Counted from the first letter of the stretch, positions 54,049 to 62,955 are shown. The stretch is 64,000 bases of DNA from Paenibacillus taichungensis (GCF_003287275.1 NZ_QEVW01000019.1:1-64000); one strand, 5' to 3'. The notes: generated by a model from the letters alone, not told the origin. Translations and numbers: made by a program.

Positions 54049-55227
54049 ATGAATTGGATGGAAAATGAACTTGCGTTATTGGCTGATGCCTCCAATGAAC
54101 GTTACTTGCGTGACAGTGCCGCGGTTCCAGATCGTCCTGGTTATACGTGGAGAGGAGACCAAGTGCTCCTCAACCTGGCCTCCAATGACTACCTGGGACT
54201 TGCTCGGCATCCTGATATCATCGATACAATTCGCGAGGCACTTCTTGCCGAAGGGGGAGGTTCTGGCGCATCTCGGCTTGTTACTGGGAATCGACCGCTT
54301 TATGGCCGTCTGGAAGAAGAGCTGGCCACTTGGCAGCATAGTGAAGCCGCGCTTGTTTTTGCAAATGGTTATATGGCTAATTCCGGTGTCATTCGTGCAC
54401 TCGTGGGCCGGGGTGATGTCGTTTTTAGTGATCAATTAAACCATGCCAGCATCGTGGACGGTATTGTGCTGAGCCGCGCAGAACATGCCAGGTACCGACA
54501 TCATGATATGGAACATCTAAAGCTATTATTGAACAAACATCGGGATAAACGACGTAAGTTGATTGTTACGGATGCTGTCTTTTCAATGGATGGTGATCAA
54601 GCACATTTGGAAGAACTCGTTGCGCTCAAACAAGAATACGGGGCCATGCTGATGGTGGATGAGGCGCACAGCGGGGGCATCTACGGGAAAAGGGGGGAAG
54701 GACTTTGCTTTAAGCTTGGTCTGCATCATGATGTGGATGTGCATATGGGGACATTTAGCAAATCATTAGGTTTATATGGGGCTTATGTCTGCGGCAGCCG
54801 AACGTTAATCCGCTTTCTCGTTAACAAAGCAAGACCGCTTATCTATTCAACGGCATTGCCGCCTTCTCTCGTAGCTGGTATTTCAACAGCGTTAAGTCTG
54901 GTACAAGCAGATCATTGGCGCCGCGAACGCCTCTACTCGGCAGGTCAATTATTTCGTTCTTCGCTTAGTGATGCCGGATTTAACGTTGGGACCGGGGACT
55001 CCCCTATTGTACCGGTAATTGTCGGTGATAATGAAAGGGCTCTTCGTTTCAGTGAGGCACTTGAAGCAGGCGGTATTGCTGGGGTCGCTATCCGTCCGCC
55101 TACCGTTCCTGATGGCACAGCACGAATTCGCTTCTCCTTATCGGCCGACCATACCCCTATGGAGCTGAATGATGCCAGCGCAAAAATCAGTGAAATCGGG
55201 CTTCAGTTGGGGGTACTGAGTTCATGA
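54049..55227 (+). CDS. bioF: 8-amino-7-oxononanoate synthase
   Basis: A PLP enzyme (392 aa) that joins pimeloyl-ACP (or CoA) with alanine. LASNDYLGLARHP near the N-terminus, VDEAHSGGIYGKRGEG, and the PLP lysine in GTFSKSLGLYGAY are visible. The start is the ATG at 54049 with AAGGCGG eight bases before it; an in-frame ATG at 54025 lies inside bioB. ATGA overlap with the next gene. Confidence 0.95.
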   Translation: MNWMENELALLADASNERYLRDSAAVPDRPGYTWRGDQVLLNLASNDYLGLARHPDIIDTIREALLAEGGGSGASRLVTGNRPLYGRLEEELATWQHSEAALVFANGYMANSGVIRALVGRGDVVFSDQLNHASIVDGIVLSRAEHARYRHHDMEHLKLLLNKHRDKRRKLIVTDAVFSMDGDQAHLEELVALKQEYGAMLMVDEAHSGGIYGKRGEGLCFKLGLHHDVDVHMGTFSKSLGLYGAYVCGSRTLIRFLVNKARPLIYSTALPPSLVAGISTALSLVQADHWRRERLYSAGQLFRSSLSDAGFNVGTGDSPIVPVIVGDNERALRFSEALEAGGIAGVAIRPPTVPDGTARIRFSLSADHTPMELNDASAKISEIGLQLGVLSS

Positions 55228-56021
55228 GTGCCTTGGATAATAGTCCGCTGCAAATCGAGCAGGAGACAAGTGGAACCATATTATGGCTAACGGGATGGAG
55301 CATGCCAGATGCGGTGTTTGACCATCTTCGCCTGTTATTGCCTGAATTTCGTCATATGTCTGTAGATTATAGTGCTGCGGATTCTCCAGAAGAAATGCTG
55401 TGTTTAACTGAAACAGCAGTTAGAGACATGTTATGCATTGAAGAATCCTCTTCTAGAGAGAGAGTGCTCCACGGTCCGCTTCTAATATCAGGTTGGTCGC
55501 TGGGTGGCTTACTCGCGCTCAGACTAGCGGCTAAAGGTTACGTGGATGGCCTTGTGCTGTTCGGTGCAACGGCTCGTTTTACCCGCCCGAAAGAAGAGTT
55601 GGACCGCGGCATAGCAGATGCCTATGTTAGGCAGATGATCAAAGGGATTTTAAAGGATCGACATGAAGTTGAAGCCAATTTTCGTCAAAGGATGTTTACA
55701 GAGCATGAATGGAAGGCAGGTCTGGCTGAGTGTCTACCTCCTATGGGTAGCTGGACAACGCAAGCACTAATTGCAGGTCTTCAGATTTTACGAAGAGAGG
55801 AATGTTTGTCTCAATTGCCCAATATCGATTGTCCGGTTCTTCTTATTCACGGGACTGAGGATAGGATATGTCCTTACGGTGCTGGCTTGGAGCTTACAGC
55901 TCATTTACCTCAAGCCGAGTTAATTACATTTATCGGCTGCGGGCATGCACCCTTTTTGGAAAAGGAAGTACACATCGCTGATGAATGGAGGAGATGGTGG
56001 CATGACCCTTGGAAGAAGTAG
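55224..56021 (+). CDS. bioH: Pimeloyl-ACP methyl ester esterase, BioH-like
   Basis: A 265-residue alpha/beta hydrolase. WLTGWSMPDAVFD begins the fold, and the nucleophile elbow is GWSLGG (Ser92). The Asp lies in LLIHGTEDRICPYGA and the His in GCGHAPFLE. Position between bioF and bioC in one operon implies that it removes the methyl group added by BioC. It could be assigned to BioH or to a functional analogue (BioG, BioV type); the name is by role. It overlaps bioC by 20 bp. Confidence 0.82.
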   Translation: MSALDNSPLQIEQETSGTILWLTGWSMPDAVFDHLRLLLPEFRHMSVDYSAADSPEEMLCLTETAVRDMLCIEESSSRERVLHGPLLISGWSLGGLLALRLAAKGYVDGLVLFGATARFTRPKEELDRGIADAYVRQMIKGILKDRHEVEANFRQRMFTEHEWKAGLAECLPPMGSWTTQALIAGLQILRREECLSQLPNIDCPVLLIHGTEDRICPYGAGLELTAHLPQAELITFIGCGHAPFLEKEVHIADEWRRWWHDPWKK

Positions 56022-56859
56022 TGCTGTTCAACGCCAATTTAACCGTAGTGCCACTTCTTATGATGCACATGCTCATATTCAGCGTTCTATGGCTGATCAG
56101 TTAGGAAGATCCCTCGCAGAATGGAAGAACAAAGGGTTATTAAGTGATCCGAGCATTCTCGAAATTGGTTGTGGCACGGGGGCTTTGACTCAAATCCTGG
56201 TAAATGAATGGCCTAGTGCAAATATTACTGCACTTGATATTGCACCCGAGATGATCGAAGTGGCTTCAAAGCGGTTACGATCAGTAGAGCATCCAGGCAA
56301 TGGGAATTCTACAACGGATCGTTTACGTTTTCTACAAGCAGATATCGAAATGTGGGCCGTAAATACTCCGGAGTGCTCTGTGGATATCATCGTCTCTAAC
56401 GCCTGTTTTCAATGGCTAAGTTCGCCGCAGGAAACACTGGGTCACCTACGGCGAATGCTGCGACCTGGGGGCTTGCTCATATTTACGACCTTCGGGCCTG
56501 ATACATTTCGTGAAATGCATGAGGCATTTGATGAAGTTTATCGTGCCAACGGGATGGAACCACAGCGGCATGGACTTTCGTTTCTATCGCCTGCTCAATG
56601 GGAAACCATGCTCCACGAATCCGGATATACTGGTGTCCATTGTGAGCATTCAATTCATATGGAAAAGTATGCTTCGGCAAGAGATTTTCTGTATTCGGTT
56701 AAAGGAATGGGAGCCAGTACTTCAGAAGCAGCAGCGATTCCTGTGTATAGTTTACGACGTTTATTCACCAACATGTATAAAGAGTACGAGGATAAGTTCA
56801 GCATACAGGGGGGAGTTTCAGCAACATATGATCTCCTGTTCATTCAATCATTAGTGTAG
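56002..56859 (+). CDS. bioC: Malonyl-ACP O-methyltransferase
   Basis: A SAM-dependent methyltransferase (285 aa) that primes pimelate synthesis by methylating malonyl-ACP. FNRSATSYDAHAHIQRSMA at the N-terminus is typical of BioC, and the SAM loop is ILEIGCGTGALTQIL. The ATG at 56002 has GGAGGAG upstream. It is the last gene of the operon. No clear terminator was seen before the convergent merR gene. Confidence 0.92.
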   Translation: MTLGRSSAVQRQFNRSATSYDAHAHIQRSMADQLGRSLAEWKNKGLLSDPSILEIGCGTGALTQILVNEWPSANITALDIAPEMIEVASKRLRSVEHPGNGNSTTDRLRFLQADIEMWAVNTPECSVDIIVSNACFQWLSSPQETLGHLRRMLRPGGLLIFTTFGPDTFREMHEAFDEVYRANGMEPQRHGLSFLSPAQWETMLHESGYTGVHCEHSIHMEKYASARDFLYSVKGMGASTSEAAAIPVYSLRRLFTNMYKEYEDKFSIQGGVSATYDLLFIQSLV

Positions 56860-56886
56860 TCCCTGACGAGGTAATATTAGCAACAG

Positions 56887-57312
56887 TTACTCTTGAAATG
56901 ACTCTTCTTCTGTCCATACACAGTTATTTTGTGAATGAATCGCTGTCGTTCCAGAATCAATAGCTGTTTTGTAATACCAAATCTTATAATCTATTTTCTC
57001 CAAATACGTTTCCAGTTCAGCAATTTTCTCCAGAACAACGTTTTTGTGTGTTTCAAATACTTCAAGACGCTGCTTTAATGTAGCGTCTCCTTCTATGCTC
57101 CAATCGACGTACTCTTTGATCTTTCTCACGGGCATACCACTTTTTTTCAGACAAGTAATCACTGCAAGCCACTCAAAATCACTTTCTTTGAAATCCCGGT
57201 TACCTGCCTGATTACGATCAACAAAGGGCAATAAGCCTTGCTTGTCATAAAAGCGTAATGTATGTGCGGTTAATCCTGTTCTATCTGCAACCTGACTAAT
57301 TGTATATCCCAA
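56887..57312 (-). CDS. MerR family transcriptional regulator
   Basis: A 141-residue regulator. The N-terminal winged HTH is YTISQVADRTGLTAHTLRFYDKQGLLP, followed by a long dimerisation helix (about 80-120) and a short C-terminal region. It lacks the metal-binding cysteines of MerR or CueR, with one Cys near the end. The start is taken as the TTG at 57312 with AAGGTGG eight bases before it; a GTG at 57324 overlaps that ribosome site. It is divergent from the SDR gene, with matching promoters between them. Confidence 0.88.
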   Translation of the reverse strand: MGYTISQVADRTGLTAHTLRFYDKQGLLPFVDRNQAGNRDFKESDFEWLAVITCLKKSGMPVRKIKEYVDWSIEGDATLKQRLEVFETHKNVVLEKIAELETYLEKIDYKIWYYKTAIDSGTTAIHSQNNCVWTEEESFQE

Positions 57313-57345
57313 TGTATAAGCCACCTTTGTTATTAGATATTCATG

Positions 57346-57376
57346 ATTGTAGAGATTAGAGTGTACTCTAAGTCAA
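57346..57376 (-). promoter_or_regulatory. merR promoter with 19-bp spacer and spacer palindrome
   Basis: On the minus strand: -35 TTGACT (57376-57371), a 19-bp spacer, -10 TACAAT (57351-57346). The spacer contains most of TTAGAG-TGTA-CTCTAA (57356-57371). An over-long spacer with a palindrome inside is the hallmark of MerR-controlled promoters. Confidence 0.8.
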
Positions 57377-57424
57377 AACAATATTCAAAATAATGAATGC
57401 GTTGGAGCATATACATCCAGAAGT

Positions 57425-57455
57425 TTGACTTAGACAATACTCTAAGGATTAGAAT
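57425..57455 (+). promoter_or_regulatory. SDR gene promoter with 19-bp spacer and spacer palindrome
   Basis: -35 TTGACT (57425-57430), a 19-bp spacer, -10 TAGAAT (57450-57455). CTTAGA-N6-TCTAAG (57429-57446) lies in and beside the spacer and matches the palindrome at the merR promoter. Confidence 0.82.
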
Positions 57456-57495
57456 TTTTTTGCATCGAAAATTTTAATCGTAGGGAGAGAGTGTA

Positions 57496-58329
57496 ATGAG
57501 TAAACCAAGCGTTTGGGTGATCACTGGATGTTCCACTGGATTCGGCAGAGAACTTGCAATAGCAACGATTAAAGCAGGTTATCATGTTGTTGTCACAGCA
57601 AGAAATCTGGATTCAATTACTGACCTTGTCCGTGGAAATACGGATAAAGTTCTGGCTATGGAGCTTGATGTTACCAAGCCTGATCAGATTGAAAAAACAG
57701 TGAATGCCACGATAGAGAAGTTTGGCCGAATTGACGTACTTGTCAATAATGCCGGAGTTGGTTACTTTAGCTCCATAGAGGAAGCCGATGAAGTCGAAAC
57801 TCGGAAAATGTTTGAAATAAACTTCTGGGGTCTTATGCATATGACTAATGCGGTTTTACCTTATATGAGAGTCCAGTCCTCGGGACATATAATCAATATA
57901 TCTTCCATTGGAGGTTTAGCTTCATTTCCTGGCGTGGGTTACTATAATGGTACTAAATATGCTGTTGAAGGGATATCGGAAAGCCTGGCCCAAGAGGTTG
58001 CGCCGTTTAGAATCAATGTAACGTTGGTTGAGCCAAGTAACTTCCGTACTGATTGGTCCGGACGCTCAGCCGCTAAAACAAAATCAGCGATTAAGGAGTA
58101 TGAGGAACTCATCTCACCGTTTGTAAATGCCGAAAACCACGGAAAAGAACCCGGAGATCCCAAAAAAGCTGCAGAAGCAATTGTTAGCATCGCTGAGTTG
58201 GAAGAGCCTCCGCTTCGCTTGTTGCTTGGAGCGGATGCTTACCATACCGTGGTGAACAAATATACAGAGCAACTGAAAAAATTCGAGGAATGGAAAGAAG
58301 TATCGGTAAATGCTGATTTTCAAGATTAA
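57496..58329 (+). CDS. Short-chain dehydrogenase/reductase
   Basis: A 277-residue classical SDR. The nucleotide-binding motif is ITGCSTGFGREL (TGxxxGxG). NNAG is in LVNNAGVGYF, the catalytic Ser in NISSIGG, and Tyr/Lys in YYNGTKYAVEG. With Ala-Arg after the second strand (VTARN), it probably prefers NADPH. It is the likely target of the divergent MerR regulator. The substrate is unknown. Confidence 0.92.
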   Translation: MSKPSVWVITGCSTGFGRELAIATIKAGYHVVVTARNLDSITDLVRGNTDKVLAMELDVTKPDQIEKTVNATIEKFGRIDVLVNNAGVGYFSSIEEADEVETRKMFEINFWGLMHMTNAVLPYMRVQSSGHIINISSIGGLASFPGVGYYNGTKYAVEGISESLAQEVAPFRINVTLVEPSNFRTDWSGRSAAKTKSAIKEYEELISPFVNAENHGKEPGDPKKAAEAIVSIAELEEPPLRLLLGADAYHTVVNKYTEQLKKFEEWKEVSVNADFQD

Positions 58330-58373
58330 ATGGGGCAATTCCAAAAGAGACAGGCTCCCCAGCTTGCAAATAG

Positions 58374-58409
58374 AAAAAAACGTCATCACTTCACGTGATG
58401 GCGTTTTTG
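58374..58409. terminator. Bidirectional terminator overlapping the tetR 3' end
   Basis: AAAAACGTCATCAC-TTCAC-GTGATGGCGTTTTT. The convergent tetR stop codon (58386-58388) lies inside the left arm. Confidence 0.9.
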
Positions 58410-58985
58410 TGTTGGTCCGGTCATCTTTATCGAAGAGGGAACAATCAGATGAAGCTCCAGCAAAGACATCAATTCTTCAACAATCTGTTCGGCTGGATAA
58501 GGCATGGAATTCATGATCCACCATTCCAACAGGCCAGCGGTAGCACAGGCAAGAAATTGCACAGTGATTTCCCTGTTGATTCCCTTGTGAATACCGCATG
58601 CATCAATCTGCTCTTCCACTCCCTGGATCAGAAGTTTCATCAGCCGGTTTCGAAAGGCAGGAATCCCTTTTTGGGTTAATAGCGTGGTATAAACAGGGGC
58701 GTGCTGCTCCAGGTAACGGAAGGTTCGGAGCAACGCCTCCCTAACAGTCATAGGCGTTGTAGGACTCTCCACCATACAGCTCTCCACCAGTTGCTGCAAA
58801 TACGTCTCAATGCTTTGATCCAACAGATCAAACTTGTCCGTGTAGTGCAAATAGACGGTACCACGGTTCACATTGGCCCGATCAGCAATCTCATTAATCG
58901 TAATTTGCTCGAAATCCTGCTCTTCTAACAACCCGATAAAGGCATCGGTTATGGCTTTTCTTGTTTTGACAACTCGTCTGTCCAT
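58386..58985 (-). CDS. TetR family transcriptional regulator
   Basis: A 199-residue repressor. The HTH is ITINEIADRANVNRGTVYLHYTDKFDL at about 28-54, and the ligand domain is helical (C-terminal TetR_C-like LEWWIMN). The start is the ATG at 58985 with AAGGAGG upstream; an in-frame start at 59021 is rejected. It is divergent from the ketopantoate-reductase-like gene, with a palindrome between them. Its last codons form part of a terminator. Confidence 0.9.
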   Translation of the reverse strand: MDRRVVKTRKAITDAFIGLLEEQDFEQITINEIADRANVNRGTVYLHYTDKFDLLDQSIETYLQQLVESCMVESPTTPMTVREALLRTFRYLEQHAPVYTTLLTQKGIPAFRNRLMKLLIQGVEEQIDACGIHKGINREITVQFLACATAGLLEWWIMNSMPYPAEQIVEELMSLLELHLIVPSSIKMTGPTQKRHHVK

Positions 58986-58994
58986 GGCTCCTCC

Positions 58995-59112
58995 TTTGAT
59001 GTATTCAACAATATGGATCAATTCGTTGATTATTCAACAATAACGGATATTTTAGCGATTGAAGCGTTGCACCTGCTTTGTTACTCTTATTTTATCAACA
59101 AATGTTGATAAA
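58995..59112. promoter_or_regulatory. TetR-type operators in the divergent gap
   Basis: TTTATCAACA-AA-TGTTGATAAA (59091-59112) is a perfect 22-bp palindrome. Closer to tetR, TATTCAACAATA occurs at about 58997 and, as TATTCAACAATAA, at about 59031, and ATCAA-TTCG-TTGAT lies between them. All share a TCAACA core, consistent with binding by the adjacent TetR. Confidence 0.7.
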
Positions 59113-59152
59113 GCAACGAATATCCATAAAAATTGAAATAGAGGGATAACTA

Positions 59153-60079
59153 ATGAATATATTAGTATATGGCGCAGGTGTTCTGGGCAGTCAGTTGGCG
59201 CAGGTTCTGGTACGTGGGGGAAATAACGTTACCCTTCTGGCTAGAGGGAAACGGGCAGAGGAACTGGAGAGGGATGGTATTGTCATTCGTCATGTGTTTC
59301 AGTTTAAAACGACCATAGATCCAGTTCGGGTAACCCGTACGTTGGAAGTGAACGATAACTATGATCTTATTTTCGTGGTTATGAAGTATAACGATTTCCC
59401 ATCGGTGCTGCCTATTTTGGCTGCCAATCAGAGCAGAAACATAGTGATCGTCGGCAATAACGCAGATGCACGTAGCATGCAAATCTTTTTGGAGGAAAAT
59501 AGCAAGGTGGAGAAAAAGGTCGCCTTTGGTTTCCAGGTCAGCGGCGGGCGGAGGCAGGAAGACCGTATGTTATCCATTGGTGGAGCAAGCGGGCAAATGG
59601 TGATTGGTGGGCTGGACGGCGAGATTACCTTTAAATCCATACTGGATCAAGCTTTTGAGAAGACGAAATACAAATTGAATTACCTGAACGATATCGATGC
59701 CTGGCTGAAAAGCCATATTGTGCCCATTCTGATGCTTAATGCGGTGAGCTTTAATGAGAAGCGTGAGATGATCAAGCTGGAAGGAAGCAGAAAGCAAATT
59801 CAGCATATGATTGGGGCGATGGATGAGGGCTTTAGTGTGCTTGAGGCTATGGGCATAACAATTATACCGGAGATTCAGGCCAAACTGATTCGCAAACATC
59901 AACGGATGTTTTATCTTCTGTTGAAGATTTACAGTATGCTTCCGATCTATAAACTGGTTGCCGGTTCCTTTGGGGAGATCGAGGCTTTAAATGATGCATT
60001 TACCGATTGGAAAAAGGCTACTAACACGCCTACTCCTCATTGGGATGTGCTCAAAAAAGAATATTCTGATCTCAAATGA
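59153..60079 (+). CDS. Ketopantoate reductase family oxidoreductase (ApbA/PanE-like)
   Basis: A 308-residue NAD(P)-dependent protein. The Rossmann motif YGAGVLGSQLAQVL is at 6-19. The C-terminal helical domain includes KSHIVPILMLNAV, where PanE has its catalytic Lys region. Similarity to PanE is strongest in the N-terminal half. The regulated context (TetR palindrome) suggests an inducible reductase rather than the housekeeping pantothenate enzyme. Confidence 0.82.
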   Translation: MNILVYGAGVLGSQLAQVLVRGGNNVTLLARGKRAEELERDGIVIRHVFQFKTTIDPVRVTRTLEVNDNYDLIFVVMKYNDFPSVLPILAANQSRNIVIVGNNADARSMQIFLEENSKVEKKVAFGFQVSGGRRQEDRMLSIGGASGQMVIGGLDGEITFKSILDQAFEKTKYKLNYLNDIDAWLKSHIVPILMLNAVSFNEKREMIKLEGSRKQIQHMIGAMDEGFSVLEAMGITIIPEIQAKLIRKHQRMFYLLLKIYSMLPIYKLVAGSFGEIEALNDAFTDWKKATNTPTPHWDVLKKEYSDLK

Positions 60080-60154
60080 GATGACTATTGCTCAAAGTCC
60101 CGATCCCGACTACAATTAAACCAACTAATAAAATGGGGATAAGGAGATATGCAG

Positions 60155-60571
60155 ATGCGGGAAGTGCCTATGCGCTATGTCAAAGCAAACCAGATTGGGA
60201 TTGTCCTATTTGTTGTTCTGTCATTTCTGTTCAATCAACCGTTAATTCTGGGAGCGTTATGGATCATCCAAGTTGTCGGTCTGGCATCTGGAGGCAAGCT
60301 TAATCTGTTTGTGCAGATTGGGAAGGCCGTGTTAACGGGAAAAGGGACAGAGACACAGGCAGTGGAACTGCAACGCTTCAACAATGTTCTGGCCATATTG
60401 TTTCTCACGCTGGCACTTGTCTCATTCGGCCTTGGTTGGCAGGTAGCAGGTTATATTTTCTCGTCGATGCTTCTCCTGGCTGCAAGTGCCGCATTGCTCG
60501 GTTACTGTGTGGGCTGCACCGTATATTTTTGGTATAAACAGCTCCGAGCGGGCAGAAAGATTGGCTTATAA
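60155..60571 (+). CDS. DUF4395 family membrane protein
   Basis: A 138-residue protein with about three to four hydrophobic segments (about 14-45, 83-100, 102-128). The DUF4395-type C-terminal motif LGYCVGCTVYFWYKQL carries two cysteines in a C-x2-C arrangement, suggesting redox or metal chemistry at the membrane. The ATG at 60155 is eight bases after AAGGAG; the ATG at 60149 is too close. Function is unknown. Confidence 0.85.
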   Translation: MREVPMRYVKANQIGIVLFVVLSFLFNQPLILGALWIIQVVGLASGGKLNLFVQIGKAVLTGKGTETQAVELQRFNNVLAILFLTLALVSFGLGWQVAGYIFSSMLLLAASAALLGYCVGCTVYFWYKQLRAGRKIGL

Positions 60572-60592
60572 ACTAAATGTAGTTGCAAAAAC

Positions 60593-60635
60593 AATCCCCT
60601 CCAAGTTCTGTGGTCTACTTGAAGGGGATTTTTAC
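60593..60635. terminator. Bidirectional terminator
   Basis: AATCCCCT-c-CAAGT/ACTTG-a-AGGGGATT stem with T-runs on both strands between convergent genes. Confidence 0.88.
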
Positions 60636-60640
60636 TTTTT

Positions 60641-61357
60641 TTATCTAAACCAGGCATTGTTTAAATTGTTCGTAAAATTACTATCGTTCAACGGAACATT
60701 GGCACTGCCAAAATCGGTCGTATTCAGAGCATTGCGTGCCGCAGACGTCAGATCATCCCAGCCGATCAAAGGCTGCGTTCCACCCACGGTTCCAGTCACA
60801 CCAAGCTCATGATTTAGAGGCCAGGTACTATTGTAACTAATCAAAGGATTAGTACCGTTCAGGTTCGTGTTACTTGGTGCAACATTCGTGAACTGCCCAT
60901 GTCCTGAATAGGCGATGGAGAGGATTTGAGGATTTTGTGCTGCGGGATTGTCTACCCATACTACGATGCCTTCCCAGTCATGACGATGGCCGAGGCCGGA
61001 GGAAGGGGAGTCTTTCGGGAAGTACCATGCGTACATAATCGCCCATACGCCATTATGCCATGCCGAACGGGAGTAGACTTGGCCTGTACTTGAGCTGCAA
61101 TTTCCATTAGGTGAACCGGAGGTTTGCAAGCCTGCATTGGTATTGCCCTGTTGATCCACGGCGGGGAATGGAACACATCCATGGTAGACTTTTAAGTAGG
61201 GTTGGAAACGCTTGGCTGCTATTTGCGTGACTGTGACGGGAGTTGCTTCCTGGAATCCGACAACCTGATCATGGTTAATGACCGCCGCTTCAACGGCTGT
61301 GACAAAGGGAATACAGGCCAAGAGCGAAACCAAAAGCAATAATACAAGTTTTTTCAT
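60641..61357 (-). CDS. NPP1/NLP family necrosis-inducing-like protein
   Basis: A 238-residue secreted protein. The signal peptide (MKKLVLLLLVSLLACIPFVT) ends near VEAA at about 25. The hallmark heptapeptide GHRHDWE is intact at 123-129, inside the conserved block AIMYAWYFPKDSP...GHRHDWEGIVVWVD. Two cysteines, Cys61 and Cys87, fit the disulfide of type 1 NLPs. Known NLPs from oomycetes, fungi and some bacteria lyse plant membranes by binding sphingolipids. AAGGAG precedes the ATG. It is monocistronic. Activity on plants cannot be inferred from sequence alone. Confidence 0.92.
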   Translation of the reverse strand: MKKLVLLLLVSLLACIPFVTAVEAAVINHDQVVGFQEATPVTVTQIAAKRFQPYLKVYHGCVPFPAVDQQGNTNAGLQTSGSPNGNCSSSTGQVYSRSAWHNGVWAIMYAWYFPKDSPSSGLGHRHDWEGIVVWVDNPAAQNPQILSIAYSGHGQFTNVAPSNTNLNGTNPLISYNSTWPLNHELGVTGTVGGTQPLIGWDDLTSAARNALNTTDFGSANVPLNDSNFTNNLNNAWFR

Positions 61358-61980
61358 TCGGTGATCTCCTTCATGGGTAGGATATTGGAATATGTTAAGG
61401 ATGCACTAAGACTATATTGGAAAAGGTTTCATTTTATTTGTCATCTCGTTCTAGTTTTTGTTAATTTTTTGCAGGATATGGTTGTCCTCATGATTTGAGA
61501 GGGGATAAGACTATTTACGGCCCAAGCGGGCAGAATGGTTATGGATGGTTATAAATGACAGCAAATTCATAGGATTAGATTCAAGAGGAGTGCCAGAGGT
61601 TTATTTTGTAAAGGATAGACAAGTTCGGAAGTGAACAGAGAGCTTAAACTCCATTGTATGGCCATTGCTGGAACGAGGTAATTCTCTAGGATGTATCGTT
61701 ATTGTTATCCAAATGTAAATTTCGCTATAATCGATATGAAAATAATTACTTATGTATCACAGGCTAGGACATCTTCACATTTGATGATATGATAGTACAT
61801 AAAGGCTTTGGAATGAGACGGAATTCCTTATGCATATATATAAGTAGAGAAAAAGTGTTGGGGCAGGATTAACGGACGTGAGTCATTGTGTAAAATGATA
61901 CCCGACTACGGTCACTCTCAGATAGTAAGAATATGAGGTCGTTCAGACTCATGGATAATGTGGAATAGGTGGCGTATGAG
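61358..61980. other. Gap upstream of dgkB with a candidate promoter
   Basis: No gene is seen. TTGTTA (61702-61707), an 18-bp spacer and TATAAT (61726-61731) form a plausible sigma-A promoter about 250 nt before dgkB. Nothing else stands out. Confidence 0.4.
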
Positions 61981-62862
61981 ATGAAAAAAGCTCGCTTGAT
62001 ATATAATCCGACCTCAGGCCGGGAAGAAATGAAGAAACGTCTGGCAGATATTTTGCAGCGTTTGGATCAAGGTGGTATTGAAGCCTCGTGTCACGCAACA
62101 ACGGGTGAGGGAGATGCGACCCGGGAAGCGGAGCTGGCGATCGAACGCGGATATGACATGATTATTGCCGCTGGTGGCGACGGTACGTTATATGAGGTCA
62201 TTAACGGTATGGCCGAGCGGGAGAATCGTCCTCCACTGGGTGTATTTCCTTTGGGAACGACGAATGATTTTGCGCGTGCGCTGGGCATTCCGAGACAGTG
62301 GGAAGATTACGTGGATCTGGTCATTAACCAGCAGCTTCGTCCGCTCGATCTGGGCAAGGCGAATGATAAATATTTTATCAATATCGCAGGCGGGGGTTCG
62401 TTAACCGAACTGACCTATGAGGTGCCAAGCCGTCTGAAAACGATGATTGGGCAGCTCGCCTACTATATGAAGGGTATTGAGAAAATGGCGAGCCTGTCTC
62501 CTCAGGAGCTGGTTATCCGTGCCGCGGGTCAGGAAGAAATTCATGATGAATTCATGCTGTTCCTCATTGCCAATACAAACTCTGTCGGGGGCTTCGAGAA
62601 GCTGGCTCCGGGTGCGACCATTGATGATGGATTGTTCGATGTAATTGGTGTGCGCAAATGTAATCTGGCTGACATGATTCGCCTCGTAACCCTTGCGCTG
62701 CGTGGTGAACATCTGAATGACAAGAAAGTTGTTCATTTCCAAACGGATTATATGGAAGTAACATCGCCGGGCTATGTTCAGTTGAATTTGGATGGCGAGT
62801 TGGGCGGCACATTGCCTGCGACATTCAAGAATCTGCGTCATCACCTGATGTTGTATCGTTAA
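61981..62862 (+). CDS. dgkB: Diacylglycerol kinase, DgkB
   Basis: A soluble lipid kinase (293 aa) that returns diacylglycerol released during lipoteichoic acid synthesis to phosphatidic acid. The N-terminal RLIYNPTSGREEMKK and the nucleotide motif IIAAGGDGTLYEVINGM are present, with GVFPLGTTNDFARALGIPR. The start is the ATG at 61981 with AGGTGG eight bases before it; a GTG at 61969 overlaps the ribosome site. The dgkB-rlmCD order is the same as in B. subtilis (yerQ-yefA). Confidence 0.94.
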   Translation: MKKARLIYNPTSGREEMKKRLADILQRLDQGGIEASCHATTGEGDATREAELAIERGYDMIIAAGGDGTLYEVINGMAERENRPPLGVFPLGTTNDFARALGIPRQWEDYVDLVINQQLRPLDLGKANDKYFINIAGGGSLTELTYEVPSRLKTMIGQLAYYMKGIEKMASLSPQELVIRAAGQEEIHDEFMLFLIANTNSVGGFEKLAPGATIDDGLFDVIGVRKCNLADMIRLVTLALRGEHLNDKKVVHFQTDYMEVTSPGYVQLNLDGELGGTLPATFKNLRHHLMLYR

Positions 62863-62955
62863 GCGTAGTATGGATCGGGGAGAAAATGTGATTTCCTGTT
62901 GCTGTGTGCAGTGGGATCACGTATAATCTCATGGTGCCTGAAAATGAATGGAATT

